Source: Streptosporangiaceae bacterium
GTDB taxonomy: Bacteria; Actinomycetota; Actinomycetes; Streptosporangiales; Streptosporangiaceae
Reading direction: 5' to 3'
Length of the DNA stretch: 5,904 nt
NCBI GenBank assembly: GCA_030050125.1
Contig: JASIJN010000079.1
Location: 1-5,904 of the forward strand
The notes under the pieces: generated by a model
The model's input: the letters and a program-made list of their open reading frames with translations, nothing else
Database searches by the model: none
What the model was told of the DNA's origin: nothing
Shown here: one piece after another, positions 3,812-5,904 of the stretch
Layout of the letters: each line of letters opens with the position of its first letter
How positions within the stretch are numbered: position 1 is the stretch's first letter
Translations under genes and position numbers: made by a program

Positions 3812-5904
3812 CTGACCAGGCTGGCGCTGGTCAGGATCGGGCCGAGGATCAAGGCCCGGCGCCGGCTGCCATCGAGGTGCAGGACGGCCCGAAGGACGGC
3901 GAGCAGCGACGGCCCGCCGACCGCAAGACATCCCGGTTCGCGCTGCGCAACTGGCGGGTGAGCTGGCGGCTCATCGCCCTGATCGCGATTCCCACCGTGA
4001 CGGCCATGTATTTCGGCGGCCTGCGCATCGATGAGGCGGTGCACAGCGCCGAGACCTACCAGCAGGTGGAGCGGCTGGCGAACCTGGGCAACGCGGTCAC
4101 GCACCTGGCGAACGCGATGGAAGACGAGAGCAACGCCCTGGCCGGCTACATCGCGGCGGGCCGGCGGGGCCCCCTGCCGCCGGACGTGGCCAGGCAGTAC
4201 ATGATCACCAATGCCGCCGCCCGCCAGGTCACCACCCTGGCCAGCGGCATCGGCTCGTCGTATTCCTCCCAGGTGCAAGGTGATTTGTCGGCCGTGCTCG
4301 ACCGGATCAAAGACCTGCCCTATTACCGGTCGGAGGCCACCGCCACCCATGCCCCCGCGCTGACGATCATCCAGCACTACTCCGACGCGGTCGCCGGCCT
4401 GTTCACCCTCGACGACCAGATCTCCGAGGGAAGCAGCGACACCACGCTGGCCAGCGATGTCCGCGCGCTCGGGGCGCTGTCGCGCGACGAGGACCAGGCC
4501 ACGCAGCAGCGGGGCATCCTGTACGCGGCCCTGGTGGCCGGCAGCTTCCAGCCCAACGCGGCGCTGGCGCTGACCAACGCGTACGCCTCCCAGCAGGCCG
4601 AGCTAGGGGAGTTCCAGAGCGCCGCGAGCATCGGCGAGGCACAGGTCTACCAGGACACGGTGGTCGGCCCCGCGGTGGACGACGCCAACGCGATGGAGCA
4701 GCAGGCCATCGCGAGCAGCGGCAACGGCACCAGCGTCAGCGTGATGCTGCCCATGTCCCCGTCGAAGACCACCAGCGCGGCGACCGCCTGGGACGCCGAC
4801 ATGTCGGTCACCATCAGCGACATCCGCTCGGTGGAACAGGGCCTGGTCAACCAGGTCATCGCGCGCAGCCAGGCGCTGCAGGCCACCGCGACGCGCACCG
4901 CGGCGGAGACCGGGGTCCTGGTGCTGCTCGTCCTGATCATCGTGCTGCTGATCACCATCGTGGTGGCCCGGTCCATGGTGCTGCCGCTGCGCAAGCTGCG
5001 GACCGGAGCGCTCGAGGTGGCCGGGCTGCGGCTGCCGGAAGCGGTGCGCCGGATGAGCGAGACCGACGGCGAGGGCGTCTCGCTGGACGTCGAGCCGATC
5101 GACGTCGATTCCTCGGACGAGATCGGTGAGGTGGCGCGGGCGTTCGACCAGGTGCACCGGGAGGCGCTGCGGCTGGCGGCCAACGAGGCGGCGCTGCGCG
5201 GGAACGTCAACGCGATGTTCGTGAACCTGTCCCGGCGCAGCCAGTCCCTGGTGGAGCGCCAGATCCGCCTGATCGACGACCTGGAGCAGGGCGAGCAGGA
5301 TCCCGAGCGTCTGGCCAGCCTGTTCCAGATGGACCACCTGGCCACCCGGATGCGCCGCAACTCAGAGAACCTGCTGGTCTTGGCCGGCCATGACGAGAGC
5401 CGGCGGTGGAACCAGCCGGTCGCGCTGGTGGACGTGCTCCGCGCCGCGCTGTCCGAGATCGAGCAGTACGAGCGGGTCACGCTGAACGTGCAGCCGGGGA
5501 TCTCGGTGCGCGGGCAGGCGGTCAGCGACGTCGTCCACCTGACCGCCGAACTGGTCGAGAACGCCACCTCGTTCTCGGCCGCCGATACGCCCGTGACCAT
5601 CGCCGGCCACCTGCTGGGCAGCGGGGGAGTGCTGCTGGAGATCACCGACCAGGGCGTCGGCATGAGCGCGGAGGAGATGGCTCACGCCAACTGGCGGCTG
5701 GACAACCCGCCGGTGGTGGACGTCGCCGTGTCCCGCCGCATGGGCCTGTTCGTGGTGGCCCGGCTGGCGGCCCGGCACGGCATCAGGGTCCGGCTCCGCC
5801 CGGCCGGCTCCGGCGGCCTGATCGCGCTGGTCTGGCTGCCCGACGAGGCGATCATGCACGACTCGCCGGACGAAACCCCCGGCACGCGCCGCGGGGACTC
5901 GGCC
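3808..5904 (+). CDS. NIT-domain sensor histidine kinase, CvnA-like (3' end outside window)
   Basis: An open frame of 699 codons runs off the right edge. The cytoplasmic N-tail is charged (1-53). TM1 is about 54-71 and TM2 about 368-388. They enclose an extracytoplasmic helical nitrate/nitrite-sensing (NIT) region at about 80-365, with MEDESNALAGYIAAGR at 104-119. HAMP follows at about 389-456. The dimerisation part has FVNLSRRSQSLVERQ (471-485) and MDHLATRMRRN (508-518), where H510 is the likely phosphoacceptor. The ATPase domain shows the N-box ELVENAT (581-587), the G1 box DQGVGMS (614-620), and G2 MGLFVVARLAARHG (645-658). This layout is typical of CvnA proteins of actinomycete conservons, which partner with roadblock/LC7, DUF742 and Ras-like GTPase proteins; those would lie downstream. 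ATG 3808 has GAAAGGA only 3 bases upstream but overlaps a leader-ORF stop. GTG 3793, with GAGGT 9 bases upstream, is a close alternative, and ATG 3751 is less likely. Confidence 0.93.
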   Translation, partial: MTDQAGAGQDRAEDQGPAPAAIEVQDGPKDGEQRRPADRKTSRFALRNWRVSWRLIALIAIPTVTAMYFGGLRIDEAVHSAETYQQVERLANLGNAVTHLANAMEDESNALAGYIAAGRRGPLPPDVARQYMITNAAARQVTTLASGIGSSYSSQVQGDLSAVLDRIKDLPYYRSEATATHAPALTIIQHYSDAVAGLFTLDDQISEGSSDTTLASDVRALGALSRDEDQATQQRGILYAALVAGSFQPNAALALTNAYASQQAELGEFQSAASIGEAQVYQDTVVGPAVDDANAMEQQAIASSGNGTSVSVMLPMSPSKTTSAATAWDADMSVTISDIRSVEQGLVNQVIARSQALQATATRTAAETGVLVLLVLIIVLLITIVVARSMVLPLRKLRTGALEVAGLRLPEAVRRMSETDGEGVSLDVEPIDVDSSDEIGEVARAFDQVHREALRLAANEAALRGNVNAMFVNLSRRSQSLVERQIRLIDDLEQGEQDPERLASLFQMDHLATRMRRNSENLLVLAGHDESRRWNQPVALVDVLRAALSEIEQYERVTLNVQPGISVRGQAVSDVVHLTAELVENATSFSAADTPVTIAGHLLGSGGVLLEITDQGVGMSAEEMAHANWRLDNPPVVDVAVSRRMGLFVVARLAARHGIRVRLRPAGSGGLIALVWLPDEAIMHDSPDETPGTRRGDSA

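Noticed and set aside
4603..5663. Overlapping minus-strand ORFs opposite the kinase
   Set aside because: They are shadows of the kinase frame, rich in His/Arg/Gln or Ser/Arg, without domains.

Overview
The window is very GC-rich with strong third-position GC bias. It carries a nitrate-sensing (NIT) type sensor kinase of the actinomycete conservon (CvnA) class, a remnant of a DUF397 gene, and a GTG-initiated gene that looks leaderless. Together these point to a mycelial or soil actinomycete (Actinomycetota, Streptomyces/Streptosporangiales grade). The sequence alone does not give the genus.

Layout, left to right. Positions 27-86 (minus) hold only the C-terminal codons of a DUF397-type gene, with no matching upstream part. 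Positions 174-1346 (plus) encode an uncharacterised, very acidic 390-aa protein with a DYDPDD-type repeat, preceded by a promoter placed for leaderless transcription. It converges on an FHA-domain/zinc-ribbon protein (1442-1963, minus), and a perfect 7-bp hairpin lies between the two stops. A 226-bp divergent region (1964-2189) separates the FHA gene from an intact acyl-CoA dehydrogenase (2190-3347, plus). This region is the most structured non-coding stretch: a large dyad with TCCGGA arms, a 21-bp imperfect palindrome, and a perfect 21-bp tandem duplication that carries two copies of the ribosome binding site just before the ATG.

After the dehydrogenase come three short hairpins, then a perfectly folded tRNA with anticodon CAT (3459-3535), then about 180 bp of non-coding DNA with a 12-bp bulged stem and smaller hairpins. 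A possible 30-codon leader ORF (3719-3811) overlaps, as ATGA, the start of the last gene. That gene (3808 to beyond the right edge) is a membrane sensor kinase with NIT, HAMP and HATPase regions. In conservons the genes that follow are a roadblock/LC7 protein, a DUF742 protein and a Ras-like GTPase; these would lie outside the window.

The genes do not form one pathway. They are separate units: fatty-acid or branched-chain acyl-CoA oxidation, phosphothreonine-dependent signalling, a tRNA, and the start of a signalling operon. No CRISPR array, insertion sequence or clear novel multi-gene system is visible. The best candidates for something undescribed are the duplicated RBS/hairpin leader of the dehydrogenase and the leader ORF coupled to the kinase.
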